Assembly (NCBI RefSeq): GCF_004122095.1
Contig: NZ_SAWZ01000008.1
Span: forward strand, 124,001-188,000
Direction of reading: 5' to 3'
Source of the DNA: Pseudoxanthomonas composti
GTDB lineage: Bacteria > Pseudomonadota > Gammaproteobacteria > Xanthomonadales > Xanthomonadaceae
Length of the DNA stretch: 64,000 nt
The translations under genes and the position numbers were made by a program. Positions 1-8,104 of the stretch are shown here, piece by piece; position 1 is the first letter of the stretch; the number at the start of each line of letters is the position of its first letter. The notes under the pieces were generated by a model that had not been told where the DNA came from, ran no database searches, and saw only the letters and a list, made by a program, of their open reading frames with translations.

Positions 1-627
1 TTCGCCTGGCTGCTCAAGCGTTCCTGGCCGCGCTATCTCACCGCGCTTCTGGCCACGCCGCTGCTGGGGCCGCTGGTGGCCTTCCTGCCCACACGGCGCC
101 ACGGCATTTCCGGCTACGTCTGGATCGCCACCTTCGGCCTGCATCGGCGGCGCGAACTGGATGCCCTGATCGACCAGTACGTGGACCAGCACCGCGCCGA
201 GGTGCGGGAGCGCCTGCTGCCGCACGCGCTGGAGATTTTCGCGGGCCATCGGGCCGCGGGCGATCGCGTGGTGGTGGCCACGGGCGCACCGCCGGAACTG
301 GCGCGCGCCATCCTGTCCTTCGTGGCGCACCAGGACGTGCCGGTCATCGGCACCGTGACCGGGCCGCGCCTGGGCGCGGTGTATGCGCGCCGGCATTGCC
401 ACAACGAGGAGAAGATGCGGATGCTGCGCGAGGCCGGGTTCGGCGAGATCGCCGTGGCCTATTCGGACAGCACGGCCGACCTGCCCCTGCTCAAGGCCGC
501 GCGCGCGCCGGTCGTGGTCAATCCCAAGGCCTCCAAGATCACCCTCTTCGAACGCGTCCTGCCGGCCGGCACGCCCATCCTCAACTGGGGCTGCAAGGAC
601 CGGGGCGGCCAGCCGCTGCGGGAGTAA
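1..627 (+). CDS. HAD-IB family phosphatase, 5' truncated by the window edge
   Basis: The reading frame is open from base 1, so the true start lies to the left; 208 residues are visible. The visible part has a hydrophobic stretch (ALLATPLLGPLVAFLP), the HAD motif II region VVVATGAPPE and a motif III/IV region YSDSTADLPLL with the paired aspartates that hold Mg2+. Motif I (DxDxT) should be upstream and is not seen. The arrangement resembles the HAD-IB branch with a membrane-inserted segment, which includes phosphatidylglycerophosphatase C (PgpC/YfhB) and SerB-like enzymes. PgpC is a reasonable guess, but the substrate cannot be settled from this fragment. A run of REP-like repeats follows the stop codon. 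Confidence 0.75.
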   Translation, partial: FAWLLKRSWPRYLTALLATPLLGPLVAFLPTRRHGISGYVWIATFGLHRRRELDALIDQYVDQHRAEVRERLLPHALEIFAGHRAAGDRVVVATGAPPELARAILSFVAHQDVPVIGTVTGPRLGAVYARRHCHNEEKMRMLREAGFGEIAVAYSDSTADLPLLKAARAPVVVNPKASKITLFERVLPAGTPILNWGCKDRGGQPLRE

Positions 628-651
628 GCGGCGGCAGCAAGCGACGCAGCC

Positions 652-913
652 GTAGGGTGGATGACGCTCCTCCATCCACCGTCGCCACGCACCGGCCAGA
701 GTGGGCGTATCAGTCCCGGCCTTGGTGGACAAGCTTCGCGTTGTCCACCCTACGGTAAAGGTAGGGTGGATGACGCTCTTTCATCCACCACCGCCGCGAA
801 CCGGCCAACGTGGGGGTGCCCGCATGGCAGCCTCAGCCTTCGCGAGCGCATTGGTGGACAAGCTTCGCGTTGTCCACCCTACGGGTAGGGTGGATGGCGC
901 TTTTCCATCCACC
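652..913. repeat. Cluster of five GTAG-headed REP-like hairpins
   Basis: Three copies of GTAGGGTGGATGacgct-type hairpins (652-680, 761-789, 885-913) alternate with two oppositely oriented copies whose reverse complement begins GTAGGGTGGACAACGCG (724-753, 853-882). Each has a GTAG head and a stem of about 8 bp (GGTGGATG/CATCCACC or GGTGGACA/TGTCCACC). The spacers also share a conserved block (accGGCCAnnGTGGG), so the larger unit of about 110-125 bp seems to have been duplicated. GTAG-headed REPs are known in xanthomonads (for example SMAG elements of Stenotrophomonas) and are mobilised by RAYT transposases. No RAYT gene lies in this window. Nothing in 628-1038 looks coding. Confidence 0.85.
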
Positions 914-1038
914 ACCGCGACAAACCGGCCAAGGTGGGCATACCAGACCCAGCCGCAAGGGTCGCACTGCCTCGTGGCACAGCTGCTTGAACAAACAGCC
1001 TGACGCGTAAGCGGACCTTGCCGCGTCAGGCCATGGGC

Positions 1039-1722
1039 TCAGCGGGTGCCGTAGAGCACCACGGTCTTGCCGCGGGCATGCAGCAGCCCATCGGCCTGCA
1101 GCTTCTTCAGCACGCGCCCGGCCATTTCGCGTGAACAGCCCACCAGGCGCGCCAGCTCCTGGCGCGAAACGCGCAGCTGGGTGCCCTGCGGATGACTCAT
1201 GGCCTCCGGCTCCTGTGCCAGATCATGCAGGGTGCGCACGATGCGGTCGGTCACGTCCAGGAACGCCAGGCGGCTGGCCTTGCGGCTGGTATCCAGCAGG
1301 CGCCGCGAAAGCTGCGCGCCGATGGCGTACAGCAGCTTGGGCGCATCGGCCGACAGCTGTCCGCTGAACAACTGGTGCAGGCGCTCGTAGCTGATCTCGG
1401 CCAGCTCGCACTGGGTGCGGGTGCGCAGGATGACCTCGCGCTTGTCCGACTCGATGAACAGGCCCATCTCGCCCACGTAGGTCCCGGGCCCGAAATAGCC
1501 CAGCACCAGCTCGCGGTCGTCGTCCTCTTCTGTGATGATGCTCACTGATCCGGAGACGACGTAATACAATGTGCCCGCAGGATCGCCAGGGCGGAACACG
1601 TCCGCACGGGCCGGGTAGCGTCGGCGATGGCTATGCGCCAGAAATCGCTCGATCACCGCTGCGTCCGGCGTCAGCGGACTGCTCGCGGGTCTGACGGGCA
1701 TGGCAGTGAGGCCTGAGTTCAT
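1039..1722 (-). CDS. clp: CRP-like global regulator Clp
   Basis: This 227-residue protein of the CRP/FNR family matches Xanthomonas Clp, which controls extracellular enzymes, exopolysaccharide and virulence genes and releases DNA when it binds cyclic di-GMP. The N-terminal cyclic-nucleotide fold carries RPGDPAGTLYYVVSGSVSI and GEMGLFIES. Glu96 in SDKREV appears to correspond to Clp Glu99, reported to matter for c-di-GMP response. The helix-turn-helix is near the C terminus (VSRQELARLVGCSREMAGRV). I chose the ATG at 1722 because it gives an N-terminal tail close to that of the 230-residue Xanthomonas protein; a TTG five codons upstream and an ATG seven codons downstream are alternatives. It is divergent from speD. 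Confidence 0.93.
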   Translation of the reverse strand: MNSGLTAMPVRPASSPLTPDAAVIERFLAHSHRRRYPARADVFRPGDPAGTLYYVVSGSVSIITEEDDDRELVLGYFGPGTYVGEMGLFIESDKREVILRTRTQCELAEISYERLHQLFSGQLSADAPKLLYAIGAQLSRRLLDTSRKASRLAFLDVTDRIVRTLHDLAQEPEAMSHPQGTQLRVSRQELARLVGCSREMAGRVLKKLQADGLLHARGKTVVLYGTR

Positions 1723-1751
1723 GGGCGTGTTTTTCAAGGTCGATCCCCAAG

Positions 1752-1779
1752 CTTATGCTGAACACGTCGGGGGGTTCAA
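1752..1779 (-). promoter_or_regulatory. Possible sigma70 promoter for clp
   Basis: On the minus strand, TTGAAC (1779-1774) and CATAAG (1757-1752) are separated by 16 bp and sit about 30 bp ahead of the chosen clp start. Each box matches the consensus at four of six positions. This is a weak prediction. Confidence 0.3.
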
Positions 1780-1867
1780 TCGTGTGAATGCGACGGACAT
1801 TTCACCGTAACCCGGATTGCCTCATAATTCCGCCCTTCACCCGCTCCTCCCATAAGGTCCCTTCGCC

Positions 1868-2659
1868 GTGGTCAAACCACTGCCGCGCCTGCGACTGCAA
1901 GGTTTCAACAACCTCACCAAGGCGCTGAGCTTCAACATCTACGACGTCTGCTATGCCGTGACCGAAGAAGAACGGCAGCGCTATATCGAGTACATCGACG
2001 AGGAATACAACGCCGATCGCCTGACCCAGATCCTCACCGATGTGGCGGAGATCATCGGCGCCAACATCCTCAACGTGGCGCGTCAGGATTACGACCCGCA
2101 GGGGGCCTCGGTCACCATCCTCATTTCCGAGGAGCCGGTGATCGACAAGAAGCAGGCGGGCAACGTCATCTCCGACGCCGTCGTCGCGCACATGGACAAG
2201 AGTCACATCACCGTCCATACGTATCCGGAGACGCATCCGCACGCCGGCATCGCGACTTTCCGCGCCGACATCGACGTGGCCACCTGCGGCGTGATCTCGC
2301 CGCTGAAGGCGCTGAACTACCTGATCGAATCGTTCGAGTCGGACATCGTGATCATGGACTACCGCGTCCGTGGCTTCACCCGCGATGTGAAGGGCAAGAA
2401 GCACTACATCGATCACAAGATCAATTCGATCCAGAACTACCTGGCCAAGAACATCCGTTCGCGCTATGAGTCGATCGACGTCAACGTGTACCAAGAGAAC
2501 ATCTTCCACACCAAGATGCACGTGAAGGATTTCGACCTGGACACCTACCTGTTCGAAGAGAAGGCCAAAAACCTCTCCTTCAAGGAGCGCATGCGGGTCG
2601 AGGCGCTGCTCAGGCGCGAGATCGAGGAGCTCTTCCACGGCCGCAACCTGGTCGAGTAA
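1868..2659 (+). CDS. speD: S-adenosylmethionine decarboxylase proenzyme
   Basis: SpeD makes decarboxylated S-adenosylmethionine, the aminopropyl donor for spermidine. The 263-residue length is that of the long class 1B enzyme of E. coli type. The self-cleavage site is present as Lys111-Ser112 in [13 protein letters not shown], at the same numbering as in E. coli; cleavage turns Ser112 into the pyruvoyl cofactor of the alpha chain. The active-site region [10 protein letters not shown] follows. The start is GTG. No speE lies next to it. It is divergent from clp across about 145 bp, and a guanidine-II riboswitch-like leader for the next gene begins about 55 bp after its stop. Confidence 0.96.
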   Translation: MVKPLPRLRLQGFNNLTKALSFNIYDVCYAVTEEERQRYIEYIDEEYNADRLTQILTDVAEIIGANILNVARQDYDPQGASVTILISEEPVIDKKQAGNVISDAVVAHMDKSHITVHTYPETHPHAGIATFRADIDVATCGVISPLKALNYLIESFESDIVIMDYRVRGFTRDVKGKKHYIDHKINSIQNYLAKNIRSRYESIDVNVYQENIFHTKMHVKDFDLDTYLFEEKAKNLSFKERMRVEALLRREIEELFHGRNLVE

Positions 2660-2713
2660 GGCTCGCGCCGGTCAGGCGCGCCTCATCGGGGGCGTGCCAG
2701 GCTGAGCGCACAT

Positions 2714-2794
2714 CCGGCAGGACGACCTGCCCGCGCCGATGGCGCGATCAAACGACCGACGGCGGTCCGGTGCATACCGGGCCGCTTTTCTTTT
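2714..2794 (+). promoter_or_regulatory. Guanidine-II (mini-ykkC) riboswitch candidate with overlapping terminator
   Basis: Two short hairpins each carry the hallmark ACGR loop of the guanidine-II class: GGCAGG-ACGA-CCTGCC (2716-2731) and GACCG-ACGG-CGGTC (2754-2767). The second shares bases 2762-2767 with a 10-bp stem (2762-2771 with 2776-2785, one G-U pair, GCAT loop) followed by TTTTCTTTT. The aptamer hairpin and the terminator therefore cannot form together, which suggests transcriptional attenuation: guanidine binding would stabilise the aptamer and free the downstream gene. That gene is an SMR-family guanidinium exporter homologue, the usual partner of this riboswitch. The hairpins are directly visible; the switching mechanism is inferred. 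Confidence 0.85.
2762..2794 (+). terminator. Intrinsic terminator, probable attenuator
   Basis: GCGGTCCGGT-gcat-ACCGGGCCGC is followed by TTTTCTTTT. It can also end speD transcripts. Its 5' arm is shared with the second ACGG-loop hairpin of the riboswitch. Confidence 0.85.
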
Positions 2795-2825
2795 GCGCGG
2801 TCCAAAATCGAAAGGAGTTGCGACG

Positions 2826-3143
2826 ATGGCGTGGATCTACTTGTTGCTGGCGGGCGTGCTGGAGATCGGCTTCGCCATGGGCCTGAAGTACACCCAGGGC
2901 TTCACCCGCCTGTGGCCCAGCGTGGGCACCATGGCGGCGGCGGCCTGCAGCCTGTGGCTGATGACCCAGGCGATGAAGCAGATCCCTGTGGGAACGGCCT
3001 ACGCCATCTGGACGGGCATCGGCGCCATGGGCGTGGCCCTGTTGGGCATCTGGTTGTTCGATGAGAGCGCCTCGCTGGCCCGGCTGGCCTGCATCGGCTT
3101 GATCGTGGCCGGCGTCATCGGGCTCAAGCTGACCTCGGCTTGA
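2826..3143 (+). CDS. gdx: SMR-family guanidinium exporter (Gdx, formerly SugE)
   Basis: This 105-residue, four-helix inner-membrane protein exports guanidinium in exchange for protons as a dual-topology dimer. The central glutamate Glu13 ([15 protein letters not shown]) and the SugE/Gdx signature [14 protein letters not shown] are present; the latter separates guanidinium exporters from EmrE-type drug exporters. The start at 2826 follows a strong ribosome site (AAAGGAG at 2811-2817). The in-frame extension upstream to 2739 runs through the riboswitch and terminator and is not likely to be translated. Control by the guanidine-II riboswitch just upstream is expected. Confidence 0.93.
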   Translation: MAWIYLLLAGVLEIGFAMGLKYTQGFTRLWPSVGTMAAAACSLWLMTQAMKQIPVGTAYAIWTGIGAMGVALLGIWLFDESASLARLACIGLIVAGVIGLKLTSA

Positions 3144-3156
3144 GGCCGGGCGCCAG

Positions 3157-3801
3157 TCAGAGCCGGTAGGCGACGGTCTTCATCACCTTGGAGGCCGCGG
3201 CCATCACCGCCGGGATCGGCTGCGGCAGCACGCGCGCGCCGGCATGTTCGGCGCTCTGCGCGTGGCGGGCCTCGTCGGCCTTCATCACCCGCAACACCTC
3301 GCGGCTGCGCAGGTCGGCGGGGGGCAGGCTGTCCAGGTGCTCGTCGATGTGCGCCTCGACCTGGTGTTCGGTTTCAACGACGAAGCCCAGGTTCCAGCCG
3401 TCGCCGCGCAGGCCGGCCATCAGGCCGATGGCATAGCTGCCCGCGTACCACAGCGGGTTGAACAGGCTGCCGCGGCTGTCCAGCTCGCGCAGTCGGCGCG
3501 CGCACCAGGCCAGGTGGTCTGTCTCCTCCTGGGCCGCCTCCAGCAGGTGCGCGCGGGTGCCATCGTCGCGGGCCACCGCGGCCTGGCCGAAGTACAGGCC
3601 CTGGGCGCAGACCTCGCCGACGTGATTGATGCGCATCAGCCCGGCAGAATGGCGGCGCTCGCGCTCGTCCAGCATTACCTCCGGCGTCTGCCGCGCCGGG
3701 TAATCCCGCTGCGCTGGCGGATTGCCGAACACCGTCTCCAGGGCGCGCTGGGTCTCCACCAGCAGGCGGTCGAGCGGGGAGTGCAGGGGACGGACAGCCA
3801 T
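3157..3801 (-). CDS. coq7: 5-demethoxyubiquinol 5-hydroxylase Coq7 (DMQ hydroxylase)
   Basis: This di-iron monooxygenase carries out the penultimate ubiquinone step, hydroxylating 2-polyprenyl-3-methyl-6-methoxy-1,4-benzoquinol. The 214 residues contain the ferritin-like ligand motifs of the family: [35 protein letters not shown] and ADEARHA. The frame extends upstream to 3948, but that extension overlaps the rplM promoter. The ATG at 3801 ([14 protein letters not shown]) matches the N terminus of xanthomonad Coq7 proteins, so I use it; no strong ribosome site is visible there. The gene converges with gdx, leaving 13 bp between stop codons. Confidence 0.92.
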   Translation of the reverse strand: MAVRPLHSPLDRLLVETQRALETVFGNPPAQRDYPARQTPEVMLDERERRHSAGLMRINHVGEVCAQGLYFGQAAVARDDGTRAHLLEAAQEETDHLAWCARRLRELDSRGSLFNPLWYAGSYAIGLMAGLRGDGWNLGFVVETEHQVEAHIDEHLDSLPPADLRSREVLRVMKADEARHAQSAEHAGARVLPQPIPAVMAAASKVMKTVAYRL

Positions 3802-3880
3802 GGGCAACCTGAACGCGTCGGGCAGGAGTGCCACAGTGTCCTCCCTAGGGCCGGGCATGCCAAGGCTGGCCCTGGCCAGC

Positions 3881-3909
3881 TTGCAAACCCCCGGGGCGGT
3901 CCGTACAAT
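3881..3909 (+). promoter_or_regulatory. Sigma70-type promoter of rplM-rpsI
   Basis: TTGCAA (3881-3886) and TACAAT (3904-3909) are 17 bp apart and lie about 90 bp upstream of rplM. The leader contains a small TTGCA-tttt-TGCAA hairpin (about 3919-3932), which may be regulatory, but I see no recognised L13 binding site. Confidence 0.6.
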
Positions 3910-4000
3910 CCCGCCTCTTGCATTTTTGCAATACACAACGCGTGGCAAAGTTCCGGCGGAATCGTCTGCCGCAATCCGCCCGACCTACTACGAGTTCTCC

Positions 4001-4429
4001 ATGAGCACTTTCACCGCCAAGAACGAGACCGTCCAGCGCGACTGGTACGTCGTCGACGCCGAGGGCAAGACCCTGGGCCGCCTGTCCACCGAGCTCGCCC
4101 GCCGTCTGCGTGGCAAGCACAAGCCCGTCTACACCCCGCACGTCGACACCGGCGATTACCTGGTGGTGATCAACGCCGAGAAGATCCACGTGACCGGCAA
4201 GAAGCTGCAGGACAAGATGTACCACCGTTTCACCGGCTACATCGGTAACCTGAAGACCGAGTCCCTGTCGCAGGCGCTGGAGCGTCATCCCGAGCGCGTG
4301 ATCGAGACCGCCGTCAAGGGCATGCTGCCCAAGGGCCCGCTGGGCCGTGCGATGTATCGCAAGCTCAAGGTCTACGCAGGTCCCAACCATCCGCACGCCG
4401 CGCAGCAGCCGCAGGTCCTGGACATCTAA
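4001..4429 (+). CDS. rplM: 50S ribosomal protein L13
   Basis: This 142-residue protein is an early-assembly component of the large ribosomal subunit. Family features are the N-terminal [15 protein letters not shown], the [15 protein letters not shown] region and the C-terminal [13 protein letters not shown]. The length is typical. The frame extends upstream to 3722 through the coq7 promoter side, but the ATG at 4001 starts the conserved protein. It forms the usual operon with rpsI two bases downstream. Confidence 0.98.
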   Translation: MSTFTAKNETVQRDWYVVDAEGKTLGRLSTELARRLRGKHKPVYTPHVDTGDYLVVINAEKIHVTGKKLQDKMYHRFTGYIGNLKTESLSQALERHPERVIETAVKGMLPKGPLGRAMYRKLKVYAGPNHPHAAQQPQVLDI

Positions 4430-4431
4430 TC

Positions 4432-4824
4432 ATGGCTATCACTCAGAACTACGGCACCGGCCGTCGCAAGTCCTCCACCGCCCGCGTGTTCCTGCGCAAG
4501 GGCACCGGCAACATCACCGTCAACGACCGTCCGCTGGACGAGTTCTTCGGCCGTGAGACCGCGCGCATGATCGTGCGCCAGCCGCTGGAGCTGACCAACA
4601 ACGTCGAGAGCTTCGACATCTACGTCACCGCCGCTGGCGGCGGCACCACCGGCCAGGCCGGTGCGATCCGCCTGGGCATCGCCCGTGCGCTGGTGGAGTA
4701 CGATGAAACCCTGAAGTCCGAGCTGCGCAAGGCCGGCTTCATGACCCGCGACGCCCGCGAAGTCGAGCGTAAGAAGGTCGGCCTGCACAAGGCACGTCGC
4801 GCCACGCAGTTCTCCAAGCGTTAA
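4432..4824 (+). CDS. rpsI: 30S ribosomal protein S9
   Basis: S9 is a small-subunit protein whose C-terminal tail contacts P-site tRNA. The 130-residue sequence begins with [18 protein letters not shown], contains [20 protein letters not shown], and ends in the invariant SKR. It follows rplM with a 2-bp gap and is surely cotranscribed. Confidence 0.98.
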   Translation: MAITQNYGTGRRKSSTARVFLRKGTGNITVNDRPLDEFFGRETARMIVRQPLELTNNVESFDIYVTAAGGGTTGQAGAIRLGIARALVEYDETLKSELRKAGFMTRDAREVERKKVGLHKARRATQFSKR

Positions 4825-4829
4825 TTCGC

Positions 4830-4858
4830 TTTACGCTGGGCGGCGGCGTCCGTATACT
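4830..4858 (+). promoter_or_regulatory. Promoter of tRNA-Gln
   Basis: TTTACG (4830-4835) and TATACT (4853-4858) are separated by exactly 17 bp and lie 20 bp before the tRNA gene. The same stretch also forms an 11-bp inverted repeat (GCTGGGCGGCG 4835-4845, CGCCGCCCAGC 4860-4870). That hairpin could end rpsI transcription, although no T-run follows it. Confidence 0.6.
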
Positions 4859-4878
4859 TCGCCGCCCAGCTGTTCCAC

Positions 4879-4953
4879 AGCCCCGTCGCCAAGCGGTAAG
4901 GCACCTGACTCTGACTCAGGCATTCGGAGGTTCGAATCCTTCCGGGGCTGCCA
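4879..4953 (+). tRNA. glnT-like: tRNA-Gln (anticodon CTG)
   Basis: A full cloverleaf is visible. The acceptor stem pairs AGCCCCG with CGGGGCT, with G as discriminator and an encoded CCA at 4951-4953. The anticodon arm is CCTGA-ctCTGac-TCAGG, giving anticodon CTG for the glutamine codon CAG. The T arm is CGGAGGTTCGAATCCTTCCG. The D-loop region GTCGCCAAGCGGTAAGGC matches E. coli tRNA-Gln. CAG is the dominant glutamine codon in this GC-rich genome. Confidence 0.96.
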
Positions 4954-4991
4954 TACAAAAGGTCCTCGTCTGCACAGGATGCAGGACGTTC

Positions 4992-5021
4992 CCAAAACCC
5001 GCCGCGTGCGGGTTTTGGTTT
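4992..5021 (+). terminator. Terminator downstream of tRNA-Gln
   Basis: An 11-bp perfect stem, CCAAAACCCGC (4992-5002) with GCGGGTTTTGG (5008-5018), has a CGCGT loop and is followed by TTT. It sits 38 bp after the tRNA. Confidence 0.75.
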
Positions 5022-5044
5022 ATCTGGACTTGCGGAGTCTCGAG

Positions 5045-5785
5045 ATGGTCGCCAGCTTCAGCCCCCCCTATACCGATCCTGGTGCGCTGACGCAGCAGTT
5101 GAAGGAAGGCGGGTTCGCCGCGCTCACGCCCGAGGCGGTGGCGGCCCTGGCGGGCGTGGAGCTGCAGGCACTGCACGCGCTGGACGGCAGCTGGGACGCG
5201 CTGGTGCTGGACCCGTACCTGAAGGACGGCGGCCGTTATCGCCAGCGGCGCCATTCCTGCTTCGTGGTCGCGCCCGACAGCATCAGCCAGGTCCCGCACC
5301 GGGCGCATTGGCAGTCGCTGGACTACAACGCCCTGCATGGCGGCATGCACCGCTGGTTCGAGCCGATCCAGCCGCAGGTGGTGGGGCAGCCGGCGTTCCA
5401 GCTGTTGATGGGGGCCATCGCCGCCCAGTGCAGTGCGCAGCGGCCGGACGTGCCCGAGTGGTTCGTCGAGGCGCACCAGTTTCGCATTGACACCACCGAC
5501 GGCATCGGCCGTCCCACGCCGGAAGGCGCGCACCGCGACGGTGTGGATTACGTCGCCGTCCTGCTGCTTGGCCGTCACGGCATCAAGGGCGGGGAGACCC
5601 GCGTGTTCGAGGCCAATGGTCCGCGCGGCCTGCGCTTCACCCTGACCGAACCGTGGAGCCTGATGCTGCTGGACGATGCGCGCATGATCCACGAGTCCAC
5701 GCCGATCCAGCCGCTGGACGATGTCGGATACCGCGACACGCTGGTGCTGACCTACCGCGCAGGTGGTTTCCAGGGCGAGGCCTGA
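5045..5785 (+). CDS. 2-oxoglutarate/Fe(II) dioxygenase family protein (PF10014-like)
   Basis: This 246-residue soluble protein resembles the 2OG-Fe dioxygenase family that includes bacterial amino-acid hydroxylases such as isoleucine dioxygenase. The predicted iron triad is His and Asp in EGAHRDGVDYV plus His in ARMIHESTPI; an arginine in YRDTLVLTYR could bind 2-oxoglutarate. A free amino acid is a plausible substrate but is not shown by the sequence. The ATG at 5045 follows GGAG at 5034-5037. The frame extends upstream to 4979 across the tRNA terminator and should not be used. It is probably a single-gene unit. Confidence 0.8.
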   Translation: MVASFSPPYTDPGALTQQLKEGGFAALTPEAVAALAGVELQALHALDGSWDALVLDPYLKDGGRYRQRRHSCFVVAPDSISQVPHRAHWQSLDYNALHGGMHRWFEPIQPQVVGQPAFQLLMGAIAAQCSAQRPDVPEWFVEAHQFRIDTTDGIGRPTPEGAHRDGVDYVAVLLLGRHGIKGGETRVFEANGPRGLRFTLTEPWSLMLLDDARMIHESTPIQPLDDVGYRDTLVLTYRAGGFQGEA

Positions 5786-5842
5786 GCACGCGCGCCACCC
5801 CGGCGCTGGCTACAATCCAGCGTTTTTAAGGCAGGGGCGCGC

Positions 5843-6829
5843 ATGAAACTGGGGTCACTGAAGGAAGGCGGCCGCGATGGCACGTTGATCGTGGTATCGC
5901 GGGACCTGTCCCGGGCCGTGCGTGCCACCGGCATCGCGCCGAGCTTGCAGCGTGCGCTGGAGGACTGGGACAACGCGGCGCCACGGCTGAACAGCCTGTC
6001 CGACGCCCTCAATGCAGGTCAGGCCGACGGGGCCTTCGATGTGGAGTGGAGCGCGCTGGCCGCGCCGCTGCCGCGCGCCTACGAATTCCTGGACGGCAGC
6101 GCTTACCTGCCACATGTGGAGCGCGTGCGCCGCGCGCGCGGCGCGCAGGTGCCGGAGAGTTTCTACGTCGATCCGCTGATGTACCAGGGCGCCAGCGGCG
6201 GCTTCATGGGGCCGCGCGATGCGATCCGCCTGGCCAGCGAGGACTTCGGCATCGATTTCGAGGCCGAGGTCGTCATCGTCACCGACGATGTGCCGATGGG
6301 CGTGGACAGCGAGGCGGCCGAGCAGCATATCCAGCTGGTGGGCCTGCTCAATGACGTGTCGCTGCGCAACCTGATTCCCGACGAGCTGGCCAAGGGCTTC
6401 GGCTTCGTCCAGGCCAAGCCGCGCTCGGCGCTGTCGCCGGTGCTGGTGACACCGGACGAGCTGGGCGCGGCCTGGCGCGAGACGCGCCTGCACCGCCCGA
6501 TGCAGGTGCAGTTCAACGGCGAGGCCTTCGGCGCGCCGCTGGCTGGCGAGGACATGCAGTTCTCCTTCGCCCAGTTGCTGGCCCACGCGGCCAAGACCCG
6601 GCCGCTGTCGGCCGGCACCTTGATCGGCTCGGGCACGGTGGCCAACCACGATGTCTCCCGCGGTGCGTCCTGCCTGGCCGAGCTGCGCACCATCGAGACC
6701 CTGCGCGATGGCGCGCCGGCCACGCCGTACATGAAGTTCGGCGACCGGGTGTGCATCGAGGTGTTCGATGCGGAAGGCCAGTCGATCTTCGGCGCGATCG
6801 ACCAGCGCCTGGAGCATCACGCCGGCTGA
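5843..6829 (+). CDS. Fumarylacetoacetate hydrolase (FAH) family protein
   Basis: The 328-residue protein has the FAH fold used by fumarylacetoacetases and acylpyruvases. Metal-binding and substrate-region segments are recognisable: FEAEVVIVTDDVP, RSALSPVLVTPDELG, LIGSGTVANHDVSRG and TPYMKFGDRVCIEVFD. The length is that of the bacterial FAH-like group often found with homogentisate or tyrosine catabolism genes, but no such genes are adjacent, so the substrate is unknown. A possible -10 (TACAAT, 5811-5816) precedes it. The start ATG follows GCAGGGG. Confidence 0.85.
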   Translation: MKLGSLKEGGRDGTLIVVSRDLSRAVRATGIAPSLQRALEDWDNAAPRLNSLSDALNAGQADGAFDVEWSALAAPLPRAYEFLDGSAYLPHVERVRRARGAQVPESFYVDPLMYQGASGGFMGPRDAIRLASEDFGIDFEAEVVIVTDDVPMGVDSEAAEQHIQLVGLLNDVSLRNLIPDELAKGFGFVQAKPRSALSPVLVTPDELGAAWRETRLHRPMQVQFNGEAFGAPLAGEDMQFSFAQLLAHAAKTRPLSAGTLIGSGTVANHDVSRGASCLAELRTIETLRDGAPATPYMKFGDRVCIEVFDAEGQSIFGAIDQRLEHHAG

Positions 6830-6881
6830 GGTGGGCCGGTCGCTCCGGCTGCGCGGCAAGGGGCCGCGCAGCGCAGCCGGC

Positions 6882-8015
6882 TCAGGAGAAGCCGTGGGTG
6901 ATACGGGCGCTCGAGGTGTCGTAGATGTCGCCGTAAGGGTCGTGCTCGCCGGCGCTGCCTTCGGACAGGCGGAACTTCAGCGCCAGCCCGTCGCGGGAGT
7001 CGGCCGCGCGCAGGGCTTCCTCCTGCTCGATCCTGCCTTCCTTGACCATGCGGAACAGGCACTGGTCGAAGCTCTCCATGCCTTCCTCCAGCGATTCCTC
7101 CATGGCCTGCTTGACCTCGTGCACCTGGCCGCGGCGCAGCAGGTCGCGGATCATCGGCGTGTTGACCAGGACCTCCGTCGCCGGCAGGCGTCGCCCGTCC
7201 TTGCCCTTGACCAGGCGCAGCGAGACCACCGCGCGCAGGTTGAGCGCCAGGTTCATCAGCACGTTCTTGTGCGCGGTTTCCGGGAAGAAGTTGAGGATGC
7301 GCTCGATGGTCTGGTCGGCGTTGTTCGAGTGCAGCGTGGCCAGGCACAGATGGCCGGTCTCGGCGAAGGCGATGGCCGCCTCCATGGTGGTGGCATCCAG
7401 GATCTCGCCGATCAGGATCACGTCCGGCGCCTCACGCATCGCGTTCTTCAGCGCGTTGTGGAAGGCGTGCGTGTCCAGGCCGACCTCGCGCTGATTGACG
7501 ATGGACTGCTTGTGCTTGTGCAGGTACTCGATCGGATCTTCGATGGTGAGGATATGGCCGGTGGTGGTGCTGTTGCGGTGGTCGATCATCGAGGCCAGGG
7601 CGGTGGACTTGCCCGAGCCGGTGGACCCCACCAGCAGCACCAGGCCGCGCGGGGTCATGATGATGTCCTTCAGCACCTGCGGCAGGTTCAGCTCGGCGAT
7701 GGACGGGATCTGGCTGCGGATGGCGCGGATGACCATGCCGACCTCGCCGCGCTGCTTGAACACGTTGACGCGGAAGCGGCCGGCCTCGGGCATGGCCACG
7801 GCCATGTTCAGCTCCAGGTCGCGCTCGAACTGCGGCACCTGGCCCTCATCCATCAATGAATAGGCGATCTTCTTGACCATGCCCGGCGGCAGGCCGGTGT
7901 TGCCGAGCGGGTACAGCTTGCCTTCGATCTTGATGTAGACCGGCGCCCCGGTGGTCAAGAACATGTCGGAAGCTTTCTTTTCCGTCATCAGCTTGAGGAA
8001 ATAGCCGATGTCCAT
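6882..8015 (-). CDS. pilU: Type IV pilus retraction ATPase PilU
   Basis: This 377-residue PilT/PilU-family hexameric ATPase works at the base of the type IV pilus with PilT in retraction and twitching motility. It has the Walker A GSTGSGKS (130-137), an Asp box (LTIEDPIEYLH), Walker B (DVILIGEILDATTMEAAI) and a His box (GHLCLATLHSNNADQ). GEILDATTMEAA rather than the PilT wording, and the extended C-terminal tail, favour PilU. The start at 8015 (MDIGYFLKLM) has GGAG 11 bp upstream; the longer in-frame start at 8105 overlaps the divergent gene. pilT itself is not beside it. Confidence 0.93.
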   Translation of the reverse strand: MDIGYFLKLMTEKKASDMFLTTGAPVYIKIEGKLYPLGNTGLPPGMVKKIAYSLMDEGQVPQFERDLELNMAVAMPEAGRFRVNVFKQRGEVGMVIRAIRSQIPSIAELNLPQVLKDIIMTPRGLVLLVGSTGSGKSTALASMIDHRNSTTTGHILTIEDPIEYLHKHKQSIVNQREVGLDTHAFHNALKNAMREAPDVILIGEILDATTMEAAIAFAETGHLCLATLHSNNADQTIERILNFFPETAHKNVLMNLALNLRAVVSLRLVKGKDGRRLPATEVLVNTPMIRDLLRRGQVHEVKQAMEESLEEGMESFDQCLFRMVKEGRIEQEEALRAADSRDGLALKFRLSEGSAGEHDPYGDIYDTSSARITHGFS

Positions 8016-8104
8016 GCGCTGCGCTCCACGTCTGTTAAGCCCGCACGTTGCAAGTGCGTGGCTGGCTTCCGACAATGGCCGTGCCCTTGAAACACGGCTC
8101 CCCA

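Noticed and set aside
652..913. CRISPR array
   Set aside because: Repeats alternate in direction, are palindromic with GTAG heads, and the spacers are conserved; no cas gene is near.
661..1010. Several short frames in the REP cluster
   Set aside because: They translate the repeats themselves and have repeated peptide blocks with no independent support.
1802..2638. Long open frame antisense to speD (278 codons)
   Set aside because: It is the complement of a well-supported gene; the translation is His/Val/Asp-rich with no family features, as expected of an antisense shadow in GC-rich DNA.
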